Shown here in pieces: positions 37,002-46,692 of a stretch of 64,000 nt of DNA. Under the pieces are notes generated by a model. That model had not been told where the DNA came from. It saw nothing but the letters and a program-made list of their open reading frames with translations, and did not search any database. The stretch comes from Bacteroidota bacterium. Its GTDB lineage: Bacteria > Bacteroidota > Bacteroidia > AKYH767-A > 2013-40CM-41-45. The stretch covers positions 16,796-80,795 of the forward strand of contig SHNE01000056.1 in NCBI GenBank assembly GCA_004295015.1, read 5' to 3'. Every line of letters begins with the position of its first letter. Positions within the stretch are counted from its first letter, which is position 1. A program made the translations under genes and the position numbers.

Positions 37002-37766
37002 TTATTTATTCATCCGGGAAACAACTCCCTTAATAATATTTTTTGCATTCTGAAACAGCAATTCTTTTGTCCATGGCAACAACTCATTTGTCCACCGCTG
37101 AGGATGTATATTTTGCATAACCTGTGAAGGCAGCAAGTCTGAGTTTATTTTCTGAATCAAATCCCTTGTCGAGCGTATGCTGATTTGGAAAGGCGAATTC
37201 ACTTTATCTCTCACACTGTATTCTGACCCATCCCAGGTACGACCGGTATCCGTCAGATAAAACACTTTACTGAAATCCGTATCGAAATATGGTTCTGCAA
37301 GTATACCTGATTTTTTATAATCATATTTATCCCAAAGTAATCTGTTATCCCAACGTGACAGTGGACTTCCATGCATGCAAATTGTTTTTACGGGGAAATA
37401 GACCCTTAGACGCTCAAGGTTTTTCTGAAATTGATCGTAAGCCTTGTCAAAATCACCATGACAAAGAGAAAGGTCTTCGTAATGATAACCTATTTCATGA
37501 CCAAGTTCCGCTATGGAGACGATTACTTCCGGATTAAAACTTTGTGCTACAATCCTGAAATAATAAGTTCCCTGCATACCTTCCCGGGCTTCTATGCGTG
37601 CCGTTGCAAGGGAATTTAACGGAAGATTGTCAACATCATGCCTGAGGATATAAGTACGCCCCTTCTGTCCCCGGGATACAAATTGCTCATAGGAAATACA
37701 GGCATAACCTGCTTTCTTAACGGCAGCCAAGAGCAAACCATACATCTCCAGTGTAAAATCACGCAT
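37002..37766 (-). CDS. NodB-like polysaccharide deacetylase family protein
   Basis: 254 residues from ATG, overlapping the upstream toroid gene by 8 bases. Deacetylase-type motifs are ILRHDVDNLPLNS (motif 1, with the HD replaced by RHDVD), ELGHEIGYHYED (motif 2 histidines) and ICMHGSPLSRWDNR (motif 3). There is no signal peptide, so it would act in the cytoplasm on a precursor rather than on exported polymer. The family includes metal-dependent N-deacetylases, but these motifs differ from the standard TFDDG, so another hydrolytic role is possible. Confidence 0.75.
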   Translation of the reverse strand: MRDFTLEMYGLLLAAVKKAGYACISYEQFVSRGQKGRTYILRHDVDNLPLNSLATARIEAREGMQGTYYFRIVAQSFNPEVIVSIAELGHEIGYHYEDLSLCHGDFDKAYDQFQKNLERLRVYFPVKTICMHGSPLSRWDNRLLWDKYDYKKSGILAEPYFDTDFSKVFYLTDTGRTWDGSEYSVRDKVNSPFQISIRSTRDLIQKINSDLLPSQVMQNIHPQRWTNELLPWTKELLFQNAKNIIKGVVSRMNK

Positions 37767-38973
37767 GATCAGGAATATTATTTGTCTTTCTTGCCTGTAA
37801 TATTTCAGTTAAAGCCAATAACATCCAGGCATTACTCCATCGCATGTACGACAATTTATTCGTGTAATATTTTAACTTTCTGTAATAAAAATACCCTTTC
37901 TTGCTATCCTGCATTTCCCTGATCGTCCAGGCAGCAATTACACCGGCAAAATCCAGACCTTCATCGACATCATTTGCGGATCTGCTCAAGCTAATAATTC
38001 CCTGACTCTGATTATGAATTTCAACCGGATACTCTTTCGGCAGTCTCCACAGACTTCTTCCATCAGAAAAAAACTGTTGCTTCATATAAAATCGGAGTCC
38101 CTTCTTTCTTGCCTCAATCCAATCCGCATGAACATCACCTGTAAACTTGCCAATGAACTGAATTGAATCCAGTATATAGCCCTGGTGAAAATCCACCTGA
38201 TGCCGTTCAAGCCCGGTTACAGGATCCAGCTTATACTCCCAATGCCCATCAGCATGTTGTTTCGACACAACGAAATCAACTGCCTTGCATGCCATTTCTT
38301 TAAGCGTGTTTTCTTTCGTGATAGAATAAATCCTGGCAAGCGTTTCAGCTGCAAGTAAACTTGCATTGTAGCAGCAATCTTCCATGAATGGGCTGTAGCT
38401 GTAGCAAATCCCCTCTTTGAAATGAGTCACAGGAACATCCTTCAAAATAAATGGCGCTATGTCACAAAGCAAATCTTTTGCCTTTTCATTTCCGCTGAAA
38501 AGATAATAGGCATGAAGTCCCTGAGCAATGAATGCAGTGGCTACAACTGTTGGAGCATGCGGATGCAAATACTTTTCAGGACTGGCCCAGCCAAAATTAT
38601 AACCCCAGCAAGGACCGCTGAATTCTTTTGACGCATTCTCCAGGAGCCAGTTAAACAAAAATCCAATCTGATTGGAATAATCGGATTGTGGAAATAGTTC
38701 TTGCATGCGCACATAGGCATGAAGCAGTAAACCAATTCCTTTAGGATTATAATCCTTCCGGATTCCCAATAAGGGACGGATATTGATTGGATTTCTTTTT
38801 TGAATTTGTGTTGCTACAGCTGCAGGGAATTTACCGAAAGCCTTGAGTGGCAAAAAGGAAGTAAGCGTATCGTATGGATCATATCCTTTGAAATCTTGTC
38901 CTTCAATATAAACACGAAGCTTTTCCAATGAAGCGGTTATGTCAGTATCAGAAAGGACTTTCTTAGGCTTCAT
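37759..38973 (-). CDS. Alpha/alpha-toroid protein of polysaccharide loci, function unknown
   Basis: 404 residues from ATG. The sequence is mostly helical with recurrent aromatic turns (GPCWGYNFGWASPEKYLHPH, KQHADGHWEYKL, SYMRWSNAWMLLALTE), the pattern of a six-hairpin toroid used by glycan hydrolases, lyases and epimerases. Some databases label such proteins as delta-aminolevulinic acid dehydratase, which this sequence does not support. There is no signal peptide. It is found next to the two-domain oxidoreductase in many polysaccharide loci to my knowledge, which hints at a shared sugar-modifying step. I cannot assign a reaction. Confidence 0.65.
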   Translation of the reverse strand: MKPKKVLSDTDITASLEKLRVYIEGQDFKGYDPYDTLTSFLPLKAFGKFPAAVATQIQKRNPINIRPLLGIRKDYNPKGIGLLLHAYVRMQELFPQSDYSNQIGFLFNWLLENASKEFSGPCWGYNFGWASPEKYLHPHAPTVVATAFIAQGLHAYYLFSGNEKAKDLLCDIAPFILKDVPVTHFKEGICYSYSPFMEDCCYNASLLAAETLARIYSITKENTLKEMACKAVDFVVSKQHADGHWEYKLDPVTGLERHQVDFHQGYILDSIQFIGKFTGDVHADWIEARKKGLRFYMKQQFFSDGRSLWRLPKEYPVEIHNQSQGIISLSRSANDVDEGLDFAGVIAAWTIREMQDSKKGYFYYRKLKYYTNKLSYMRWSNAWMLLALTEILQARKTNNIPDHA

Positions 38974-39058
38974 AGTTTTATCAGGAAATGTCCGGAGAGA
39001 TGTTGAAAATAAGATTATTGATTTCCTTTGTTGAAATACCCTTCGGCAATATGCTAAT

Positions 39059-41182
39059 TTATATTCTTACGAGTTCTCCCTTCATAGCAACTGATTCGAG
39101 TACTTTAAAGGTAGCGAGTGTAGAATTGTATATCTCACTAAAAGGAATCGGAACCGCAGAATTATTCCGAATTGATTCCAGGAAGAGATTCACTTCTTGT
39201 TTATGACCTTTATCCTGATTGCCGGATTTCTTCGAAACATCTTTACCATAAATTGTCAATGTCTTGAAATCATCCAGCGTTGCAACGCTTCCGGATCCGA
39301 ATACTTCCAGCTTTTCCTTTGGCAGGTTCTTGTTACCATTTGAATAATATGCAATCTGGGCTATACTTCCGTTGTCAAACTGTAAGCTAATGGCAACTGT
39401 ATCCTGTAAGTTCAAGGTATCAGCCATCACGTTTGCGCTTACGGCTACCACTGAAGAGCCGGCAAGATGAGCACACAAATCAACGAAGTGACACACTTCA
39501 CCAATGATTCTACCTCCACCTATATTAACATCCTGTATCCAATGTCCTTTCGGAATTGATCCGGCATTAATCCGGTAGTTGATGGCAAGCGGCAAATCCG
39601 ATGATAGCTTTTGTTTCATCTCCTGTAATAATGGAGCAAAGCGACGGTTATATCCAACCATCAATCTCTTGCCCGATTTCTCATAGGCCTTTTTTATTTC
39701 TGTAAGTTGTTTAGGAAGCAGACACAAAGGTTTCTCAACGAAAACATTCTTTCCGGAATTCAAACCCTTCAAAACATAATCTGCGTGCGAATCATGCCTG
39801 GTGGCAATGAAGACTGTATTAATCCTTGCATCATTAAAAATATCATTTGCATCACCCGAACAGGTGTTGAAACCGAATTTATCGGCAATATTTCTTGCAT
39901 TCTGAGGTCTTCCTGTAACCACCGTTACAAAGTTTCCCTTCTCTTTCATCGCAGGCAATAAAAAATTTTGCCCAAATCCTCCGGCACCGATAAGTCCAAT
40001 TGCCGGTTCTTCAGGATTAAAGTTCTTTTCCGAGACATGAACAATTGATTCAATTTTTCTTTCGGTATCATATTTCAGCAAGATCCCTGAAAACAATTCT
40101 GTACGTTCAAGAATCATTTGATAGGCTTCCTGCGCCTTGCGGAATGGGAATACATGACTGCGAAGATTCTCAAGGTTGATTTGCTTTAAACGAAGCATCT
40201 CCACAAAAGCCTGCATGTTTCTGTTTTCCGTCCATCGTACATAAGCATATGGATAATCAATTCCCTGTTCTTCGTACTCCGTGTCATATCGACCCGGGCC
40301 GTAGGAAGAAGACATCCGTAAATCCAGTTCCTTTTTAAAATAATTTTCCCTCTTAAAACCTGTTGGTACAGCTCCTACCACAACGACCTTCCCTTTTTTT
40401 CTCGAAAGCAATCCTGCCAGATCAATCGGATCGGTGGAATCTGTTCCCGCAGTTATTATTACTGCATCAGCTCCGTATCCATTTGTGTTTTCGAAAACAA
40501 ATTGTTCGAGATCAACCCGGCTACGGTTTATTGAAAAATCTGCGCCATTCTTTAAGGCAAGATCAACCATGCGCTGATCCATATCAATACCGATAGCTTT
40601 GACGCCTGCTGCTTTAAGCATTTGCAAGGTTAACTGTCCGATCAGACCCAGGCCTATCACCACACAGTTTTCACCAAGCCTCACATCCGATTGTCGGATT
40701 CCCTGTAAAGCGATGGCACCAAGTGTTGTAAACGAAGCAAACTCCAGAGAAACAGACTTATCTACTTTCACGCATAAATTTACCGGAACAGCAACAACTT
40801 CTGCATGATTGGCTGTTCCTCCACCGCATGCAACAAGATCACCGATTTGAAAATCCCGCACATCATTTGCCACAGCAATGACCTCACCAGCACAACTGTA
40901 ACCCAGTGGAGATGGTGAATTCAATTTATTCATCACAAGGCGATAAGTATCAAGTAAACCAAAAGTTTTTGCAGCTTCTATAACTTTTTTGACTTCATCC
41001 TTTCTGGCCCGTGCTTTTCCGATCAGACCCAGTCTTGCGTCTTTTACCGTCTTGCCTTCAGTCCCCGCACTTATCAATGAAAAATGATTACGGACCAAAA
41101 CAGAACCTGATGACAATGCAGGATATGGCACTTCAAGCACCTGCATGAATCCGTCTTTTAAATTCTGTGCCAGCTGTTCCAT
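39059..41182 (-). CDS. Two-domain oxidoreductase: medium-chain dehydrogenase fused to Gfo/Idh/MocA
   Basis: 707 residues from ATG. Residues 1 to about 370 are a zinc-type medium-chain dehydrogenase with the Rossmann motif CVVIGLGLIGQLTLQML and SPLGYSCAGEVIAVANDV. Residues from about 395 are a Gfo/Idh/MocA oxidoreductase: AIGLIGAGGFGQNFLLPAM, the EKP motif in VFVEKPLCLLP and GGGRIIGEVCHFVDL. Fusions of this kind occur in surface-polysaccharide loci and are thought to oxidise and reduce sugar nucleotides in consecutive steps. It starts 3 bases after the GT4 gene and is followed by the toroid gene after 85 bases. Confidence 0.88.
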   Translation of the reverse strand: MEQLAQNLKDGFMQVLEVPYPALSSGSVLVRNHFSLISAGTEGKTVKDARLGLIGKARARKDEVKKVIEAAKTFGLLDTYRLVMNKLNSPSPLGYSCAGEVIAVANDVRDFQIGDLVACGGGTANHAEVVAVPVNLCVKVDKSVSLEFASFTTLGAIALQGIRQSDVRLGENCVVIGLGLIGQLTLQMLKAAGVKAIGIDMDQRMVDLALKNGADFSINRSRVDLEQFVFENTNGYGADAVIITAGTDSTDPIDLAGLLSRKKGKVVVVGAVPTGFKRENYFKKELDLRMSSSYGPGRYDTEYEEQGIDYPYAYVRWTENRNMQAFVEMLRLKQINLENLRSHVFPFRKAQEAYQMILERTELFSGILLKYDTERKIESIVHVSEKNFNPEEPAIGLIGAGGFGQNFLLPAMKEKGNFVTVVTGRPQNARNIADKFGFNTCSGDANDIFNDARINTVFIATRHDSHADYVLKGLNSGKNVFVEKPLCLLPKQLTEIKKAYEKSGKRLMVGYNRRFAPLLQEMKQKLSSDLPLAINYRINAGSIPKGHWIQDVNIGGGRIIGEVCHFVDLCAHLAGSSVVAVSANVMADTLNLQDTVAISLQFDNGSIAQIAYYSNGNKNLPKEKLEVFGSGSVATLDDFKTLTIYGKDVSKKSGNQDKGHKQEVNLFLESIRNNSAVPIPFSEIYNSTLATFKVLESVAMKGELVRI

Positions 41183-41185
41183 AAT

Positions 41186-42292
41186 TTATTTCCTGCCTGC
41201 GATTACTGCTTCAAATGTTTCAGCAAGTCTTTGTACCATTCTGTCTTCAGTAAAATTTTCTTCATACATTTTCCTGCTCGCCCTTCCCATATTTTCTCTT
41301 AATTCTTTATTCAGTAACAACTTCTCCAGCCTATCTGCTATCGATGCCGGATCTTCAGCATTTACTATAAAACCATTCACAGAATCGTGAACAGATTCCA
41401 CAATGGCTCCTCTGTCTGTTGAAACAATCGGCAAGCCGGCAGCCATAGCTTCCACTATGACCCAGGGATGGCCTTCCGGCAATCTGGGAGTGAAAACGAA
41501 AACATCTGCAGCTGCGAGAAAATTCAATTTGTCTTTTCCGGATGCAGGAGGATGAAAACTAATAGGCAACTTATTCTTATCGACGATATTCATGCAACGT
41601 AATCGAGTTTCCTCTGACCTCCAATTTCCAACAACATCAACACGGAACATTCCATTGTGCTTTTCCCACAGAATTTCTGTAGCAAGAAGAACATCTTCAA
41701 TTCCTTTTGAAGCCTGCAAATTCCCGAGGTAAAGAATGCGCGGTATATCGTTTTGTTTTACTGAAAAAGCCAGGTCATAGTTACCCCCATTTGGCACGAC
41801 ATATATGCTTTTATCATCGAAAATACCCTGAAAAAGAGGTTTTAGATTATGCCCTAAAACAATTACCCCTTGACTACGCCTAAGACTCCAATAAACAAAA
41901 TTGCGCATGAGGCTTGAAGTAGAATTCAACCAGTTTCTGAAGTTACTTCCTCTTAGCTGGACTAATACTTTTCTCCCGCACAATCTGGCAAGGGCAATGA
42001 AAAAAAAATCTTTCAGGTATCCGGTGCTGCTTTGACTAATCGGAATGAGTACAAGTGAAGGTTTTTTTGCAGATAAAATTCTCAACATCCTAAAGTAGAT
42101 GCCAATATTTCGAAAGACTTTTGAAAGACTCCATTTACCTAAGGTATTCAAAGACTTGTTTGCCTTCGTATCAAGGTGCAAAAGATCAAACTTATTCTTC
42201 AATGAGGAATTTAAAATTATCTCCGTCGCAATGGCAGGTCCCATATAAGGCGGCGGGAGTTTGCCCAGTATCAGAACTTTTGGTTTAATCAT
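41186..42292 (-). CDS. GT4 family glycosyltransferase
   Basis: 368 residues. The start overlaps the stop of the Wzy-like gene by 4 bases (ATGA). The N-terminal GT-B half has KLPPPYMGPAIATEII, a glycine-rich acceptor-side loop. The C-terminal half has the GT4 pattern: RILYLGNLQASKGIEDVLLA, FTPRLPEGHPWVIVEAMAAG and LPIVSTDRGAIVE, where the two acidic residues of the E(x7)E motif bind the nucleotide sugar. It retains the anomeric configuration. The sugar is not predictable. Confidence 0.92.
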   Translation of the reverse strand: MIKPKVLILGKLPPPYMGPAIATEIILNSSLKNKFDLLHLDTKANKSLNTLGKWSLSKVFRNIGIYFRMLRILSAKKPSLVLIPISQSSTGYLKDFFFIALARLCGRKVLVQLRGSNFRNWLNSTSSLMRNFVYWSLRRSQGVIVLGHNLKPLFQGIFDDKSIYVVPNGGNYDLAFSVKQNDIPRILYLGNLQASKGIEDVLLATEILWEKHNGMFRVDVVGNWRSEETRLRCMNIVDKNKLPISFHPPASGKDKLNFLAAADVFVFTPRLPEGHPWVIVEAMAAGLPIVSTDRGAIVESVHDSVNGFIVNAEDPASIADRLEKLLLNKELRENMGRASRKMYEENFTEDRMVQRLAETFEAVIAGRK

Positions 42293-43614
42293 GCTGCGTC
42301 ATGAATCTCAGGTGCTTTCACAGGAGTAGCCGGCCGGCTTATCACGCCATAAGCAGACTTCCTTGGCAACATAGCAAATGCAAATACAGGAAAAGTATAA
42401 TTCATCAATGCGAGGTATAAGGAGGGCAAGGTACTCATAGAATACAGCAGGGTTGCCGCAACAGCACTGAGAATAATGTATCTCTCCGGTGGGCGGAATC
42501 TATTTTGCTGAAAGAATACCGAGATTATAAAAATCACATATAAGGCAGCCCCAAAGATACCTGAGAGAAAAGTAATTCTTATATAATCATTATGCATACC
42601 ACCACCGATCATTGTCGGGACTTCCTTGAAGCCTGAGAGCGAGACTCCAAAGAAACGAGCGAAGCCGGGCATTTTATACCAGATGTCAAAATATCTTTCC
42701 CATCGCTGCACCCTTCCATTGAACGCAAATTCAACATCCTTCTCACCGGTCATCACAGCAAATTCCTTTTCAATCAATGGTCGGATTTGAGCTTCGTAAA
42801 TTTGTCGTGCAAAAAATGGCAGAATGATTAAGCCAACGAAAATCACCACCATCACTCCCTTTACGTTCTTTGAATTAAAGTAAGTGAAAAGCACAAGCAC
42901 AATTAAAAATACAGACCAGGTTGACACATGTCGTATATTGATAACTCCAAACAAACAAAGCAGAAACAACATGAGCAATTTCCCCGTCGGAACTTTTACC
43001 TTTTTTCTTTCCGAAAACACTTTATCGAGATAGAAGTAAGAATAAATTAAAAACGAGCCCACAAAATATACTGCATAGCTCATGCTATCTCCATATTCAC
43101 CCCGAAGTCTGGTTCCTCCTCCTCTTCCTTCAGAAACGTGATGAGGATCCAATGGATGCACAAACACTTCGAAAGCAAGCATACCAAAAGGATATAAGCA
43201 TGATATCAGAAATGTCATCAGGATAAAATGAAGATCCTGTTTACTCTGAATAAAATGCCTTGCATAGAAGAAAAGCAGTACCGGAGTGATATATTTAATA
43301 GAATCTCCAAAATTGTCAATAGAAAAACGTGTAATCAACATGATAACACAATTGATTACAATGACAATTCCCCAAACGCGTATAAACTCATCGGAAGAAT
43401 TCGGAATCCTTTTTCTAAGCTTACCCGACTGCATGCTTGCTATAATCAGCAGTGGGGTCAATACACCTACGATATATAGTGGAGATAAGAATGAAGAGAT
43501 ATCCTTAATGAAATAAAAGTTGTCGACCAGCGGACGTATTAAAATAAAGAATGGAAACCATTTTCTAGTCCAGTCAAGTTCCTTCCAATATTTTTTCCAA
43601 TCTGAAAACGACAT
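42289..43614 (-). CDS. Wzy-like O-antigen polymerase/ligase
   Basis: 441 residues from ATG. Ten or more hydrophobic segments are seen, with a large extracytoplasmic loop of about 70-90 residues (KEFAVMTGEKDVEFAFNGRV to GGGMHNDYIRI) near the C-terminal third. The HNDYI-like motif and the R/G-rich loop GRGGGTRLRGEYGDS are typical of Wzy/WaaL membrane proteins. It probably polymerises undecaprenyl-linked repeat units in the periplasm. Its neighbours Wzx, Wzc and Wza support this. Sequence conservation in this family is low, so polymerase versus ligase cannot be settled. Confidence 0.82.
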   Translation of the reverse strand: MSFSDWKKYWKELDWTRKWFPFFILIRPLVDNFYFIKDISSFLSPLYIVGVLTPLLIIASMQSGKLRKRIPNSSDEFIRVWGIVIVINCVIMLITRFSIDNFGDSIKYITPVLLFFYARHFIQSKQDLHFILMTFLISCLYPFGMLAFEVFVHPLDPHHVSEGRGGGTRLRGEYGDSMSYAVYFVGSFLIYSYFYLDKVFSERKKVKVPTGKLLMLFLLCLFGVINIRHVSTWSVFLIVLVLFTYFNSKNVKGVMVVIFVGLIILPFFARQIYEAQIRPLIEKEFAVMTGEKDVEFAFNGRVQRWERYFDIWYKMPGFARFFGVSLSGFKEVPTMIGGGMHNDYIRITFLSGIFGAALYVIFIISVFFQQNRFRPPERYIILSAVAATLLYSMSTLPSLYLALMNYTFPVFAFAMLPRKSAYGVISRPATPVKAPEIHDAA

Positions 43615-43641
43615 TTTACAATTTACGAATCATTCGGCAAA

Positions 43642-44781
43642 TCAGGACAATCCCTGCAGAATTGAGTTAACGAATCCCCTTGCACTTACCCGGACAGAGG
43701 CCTCTTTCTCAATAAACTCTTTTGCCTTCTGTCCCATTATTTTCGCCTGTTCAGGATGATCTAAAACCCACCTGATTTTTTCTTTCGCTCTTTCTTTATC
43801 CTTGAAATCTACAACAAATCCATTTTCGCCATCCTTAATCAAATCAGAAGTCGCACCCGCATTAGGCGAGCTGATACATGGGAGTCCGGCAGCCATTGCT
43901 TCATTCAACACCAATCCCCAAATATCAAAATCCGTTTGAAACAGAAAACCGCTACTTCTTGCAAAAAATGCAGGAAGTTCAGATTTCTGCTTAAACCCGT
44001 GGAATTGGACAAATTCCGATAAACCATGCTTTTGTACGAATTTTTCGAGATTTGGTTTATCCTCGCCATCACCAATCAGATCCAGCACAAAATCCTTCCG
44101 TTCCCGGCTTAATTCATAGATAAGTTCCAACAACCGAAGTACATTCTTTCGAGCTGAGAGATAGCCCACATAGGTGAAGCGCTTTAGTGCCCCATCAGGT
44201 AAAACCTTCCGAAGACTATTGGTTTCGAAGGAGAAAAATGCAGTATCAACTGTATTTATCGCGACATGAATTTTTTTTGAATCTGCACCCAATCCTTCCA
44301 GGTAAGATTTTGCAAGGCTTCCATAGGCGATAAATGATGTAGCCCTGGCAGAAATTAATCTTCGCTGAAGACGCCGGAGAAAAGAATCATTTCGTCCCTT
44401 TTGCTGAACCGAACCGGACCAGATTATGTAATTTACTTTCTTGATAAAGGATTGCAAAAAAAGACGTGTCGTCCCAATTGAAAAGCCACTCATCACAATT
44501 GCATCCGCCTTTTCAGTGGCAAGTGCTTTCAATAAACCTTTATAGCTGAAGTACGTTTTTTCAACATCACCAAAATTATACTTGGAGGAATCAAGGAAGC
44601 CATAAGTGAAGGAGCATTCGGCAAGATTTAATCGAAACTTTCTACGTGAATAATTTTCTGAACCAAAAAGCACCTTTAATTCAATGCCTTTCTGAAGTAA
44701 TTGAGCATGCACCTCATTGAACAAGGGTATCCTGTATGGATTTGGGATATTGGTAACTATGATAACTTTCTTAGCGCTCAT
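43642..44781 (-). CDS. GT4 family glycosyltransferase
   Basis: 379 residues from ATG. VTNIPNPYRIPLFNEVHAQL at the N-terminus and the C-terminal RFTYVGYLSARKNVLRLLEL, DLIGDGEDKPNLEKFV, DIWGLVLNEAMAAGLPCISS define a GT-B enzyme of family 4. It starts 4 bases after the asparagine-synthase stop and ends 27 bases before the Wzy-like gene. It likely adds one sugar to the lipid-linked repeat unit on the cytoplasmic side. Confidence 0.92.
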   Translation of the reverse strand: MSAKKVIIVTNIPNPYRIPLFNEVHAQLLQKGIELKVLFGSENYSRRKFRLNLAECSFTYGFLDSSKYNFGDVEKTYFSYKGLLKALATEKADAIVMSGFSIGTTRLFLQSFIKKVNYIIWSGSVQQKGRNDSFLRRLQRRLISARATSFIAYGSLAKSYLEGLGADSKKIHVAINTVDTAFFSFETNSLRKVLPDGALKRFTYVGYLSARKNVLRLLELIYELSRERKDFVLDLIGDGEDKPNLEKFVQKHGLSEFVQFHGFKQKSELPAFFARSSGFLFQTDFDIWGLVLNEAMAAGLPCISSPNAGATSDLIKDGENGFVVDFKDKERAKEKIRWVLDHPEQAKIMGQKAKEFIEKEASVRVSARGFVNSILQGLS

Positions 44782-44785
44782 GAGT

Positions 44786-46690
44786 TCAATTCATCCATTT
44801 TTTAAACCAGGTCATGAGAAAATATATTGTCCATAACCTGTTAGTGACTTGGGTATCGCCACTATGTAACCTTTGGACTTGTTTTTTTAACTCATTATAA
44901 TTAAACTGAGGATTATCCTGACAAAATTCAGATAGATTAGAATCAATATAATCCAACATGAGATCACCGGCCCATTCCTTCAGCGGGACACAAAAACCCA
45001 TTTTCTTCCTGTATAAAATCTCCGCCGGGAGCATTCCCTCGAGACTCTTCTTTAATATATATTTTGGTTCTCCTCCCTTCGTCTTCCATAATCCATCGAC
45101 AGACAAGGCAAGATTTACAAAATTACTATCTAAAAAAGGGCAACGAATTTCTATGGAATGAGCCATGCCCAGACGATCCATCCTGTGCAAATAATAATTT
45201 GGAACATTAAATTTATATCCAAGGTAACACATCCAATCTGTGTCAGTAAATTTTCGTGCTGATTTAGGGATTAAGTTGAACTGGTCTTTGAACTCCTTAA
45301 TTACACTATAAGAATTCAAATCCTTAGTCACGGCATTAAATTCAGGATTCAGAAACTGTCTCTTGGTGCTTTCCTTAAAACTTTTTGCACCTCCCCAAAA
45401 AAACTCCTGATTTAAAGCAGCACGATGCAATATTTCGGAAGCAGGTGAAATCTCATTCAACTCTCCCACAGCAGAAGCGGCAAGCTTTCTGACGAAGCGT
45501 GGCAACTTTAAATAAGAGTGATACTTTGGGTATAGTTTAATGTAACGCTGCCAACTGCGATATCCTGCAAACAACTCATCACTACCATCGCCTGTTAACA
45601 CCACAATTGTTCCGTTCTCTCTGGCCTTACGGGATAAAAAATAAACCGGAATGCATGTTGCATCTGCCAAAGGTTCATCAAATACATCGACAACAGCAGG
45701 CAGGAAATCCACAATATCAGAGGGACGTACTATTTTTTCATGATGATCGGTATCAAACTGCCTGGCAATTTGAGATGCAAAACGTAATTCATCGAAATCC
45801 GGCTGGCCTTCAAAGCCTATAGAGTAAGTTTTAACAGGGTAGCCGGCATTCTTTACCATCATTGCAACAATAGCGCTGGAATCGACACCTCCGCTCAGAA
45901 ATGCACCTACGGGAACATCGCTCACCATGCGGTAGTCGACGGCTGACTGTAGCCCATTCAGCAACTTCTCTTGCAATTGCGCTTCAGAATTTTGAGAAAG
46001 GTCTTCGTATTCAACTTCCCAGTATTTCCTGTATTCCTGAATTCCACTTTTATTTACCCGCATAAAATGGGCCGGATGCATTTTAGAAATGCCACGAAAC
46101 ATCGTAAAGGGTGGAGGCAGTAAGTTATATGTCAGAAAATGATATAATGACTCCGGATCTGTTTCCTTTTTTACCCATGGTAGTTCCAGCAATGCTTTCA
46201 GCTCCGAAGAAAATGCAAAAACTCCATTTTGTGATGTAAAATAAAATGGTTTTTTCCCGGCACGATCACGAGCAACAAATAATTCCTGCTTCTCCCGGTC
46301 CCATATTGCGAATGCAAACATGCCGTTCAAATGCTTCAGGCAGTCTGTGCCAAACTTTTCATAAAGCAATAAGAGGATTTCAGTATCGCTTGTAGACTGA
46401 AAACTTCTTCCCGAAAAAAAACGTTCTTTTAATTCTCTGAAATTATAAATCTCACCATTGAATACAATCGTATTGCCCTTCCCTGAAATCATCGGCTGAT
46501 GACCCAAAGGTGAAAGATCAAGAATGCTTAATCGTCGATGCCCGAGAAATATTTTTCCGGATGCATCAGACCAATGTCCACTGTCATCCGGCCCCCTGTG
46601 TGCAAGACGTCGGTTCATGGCATCGATATGCAAGGCAGCCTGTGAGACAGGGCTTTCGCTCAAGGACAAAAAACCATTTATTCCGCACAT
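44786..46690 (-). CDS. asnB: Glutamine-hydrolysing asparagine synthase family amidotransferase
   Basis: 634 residues from ATG. The mature N-terminus begins MCGINGF, so Cys2 is the glutaminase nucleophile. HRGPDDSGH and FNGEIYNFRELKERF follow. The synthetase domain has the pyrophosphate loop LSGGVDSSAI (near residue 266) and LTGDGSDELFAGY. Family members amidate a carboxylate using glutamine and ATP. In polysaccharide loci, homologues convert sugar uronates (galacturonic-type acids) to uronamides instead of making asparagine, and the glycosyltransferases 2-4 bases on both sides favour this. A housekeeping role remains possible. Confidence 0.92.
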   Translation of the reverse strand: MCGINGFLSLSESPVSQAALHIDAMNRRLAHRGPDDSGHWSDASGKIFLGHRRLSILDLSPLGHQPMISGKGNTIVFNGEIYNFRELKERFFSGRSFQSTSDTEILLLLYEKFGTDCLKHLNGMFAFAIWDREKQELFVARDRAGKKPFYFTSQNGVFAFSSELKALLELPWVKKETDPESLYHFLTYNLLPPPFTMFRGISKMHPAHFMRVNKSGIQEYRKYWEVEYEDLSQNSEAQLQEKLLNGLQSAVDYRMVSDVPVGAFLSGGVDSSAIVAMMVKNAGYPVKTYSIGFEGQPDFDELRFASQIARQFDTDHHEKIVRPSDIVDFLPAVVDVFDEPLADATCIPVYFLSRKARENGTIVVLTGDGSDELFAGYRSWQRYIKLYPKYHSYLKLPRFVRKLAASAVGELNEISPASEILHRAALNQEFFWGGAKSFKESTKRQFLNPEFNAVTKDLNSYSVIKEFKDQFNLIPKSARKFTDTDWMCYLGYKFNVPNYYLHRMDRLGMAHSIEIRCPFLDSNFVNLALSVDGLWKTKGGEPKYILKKSLEGMLPAEILYRKKMGFCVPLKEWAGDLMLDYIDSNLSEFCQDNPQFNYNELKKQVQRLHSGDTQVTNRLWTIYFLMTWFKKWMN

Positions 46691-46692
46691 AT

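Noticed and set aside
37759..38973. Delta-aminolevulinic acid dehydratase label for the toroid gene
   Set aside because: The sequence lacks the TIM-barrel and the active-site lysine segments of HemB; it is a helical toroid-type protein.
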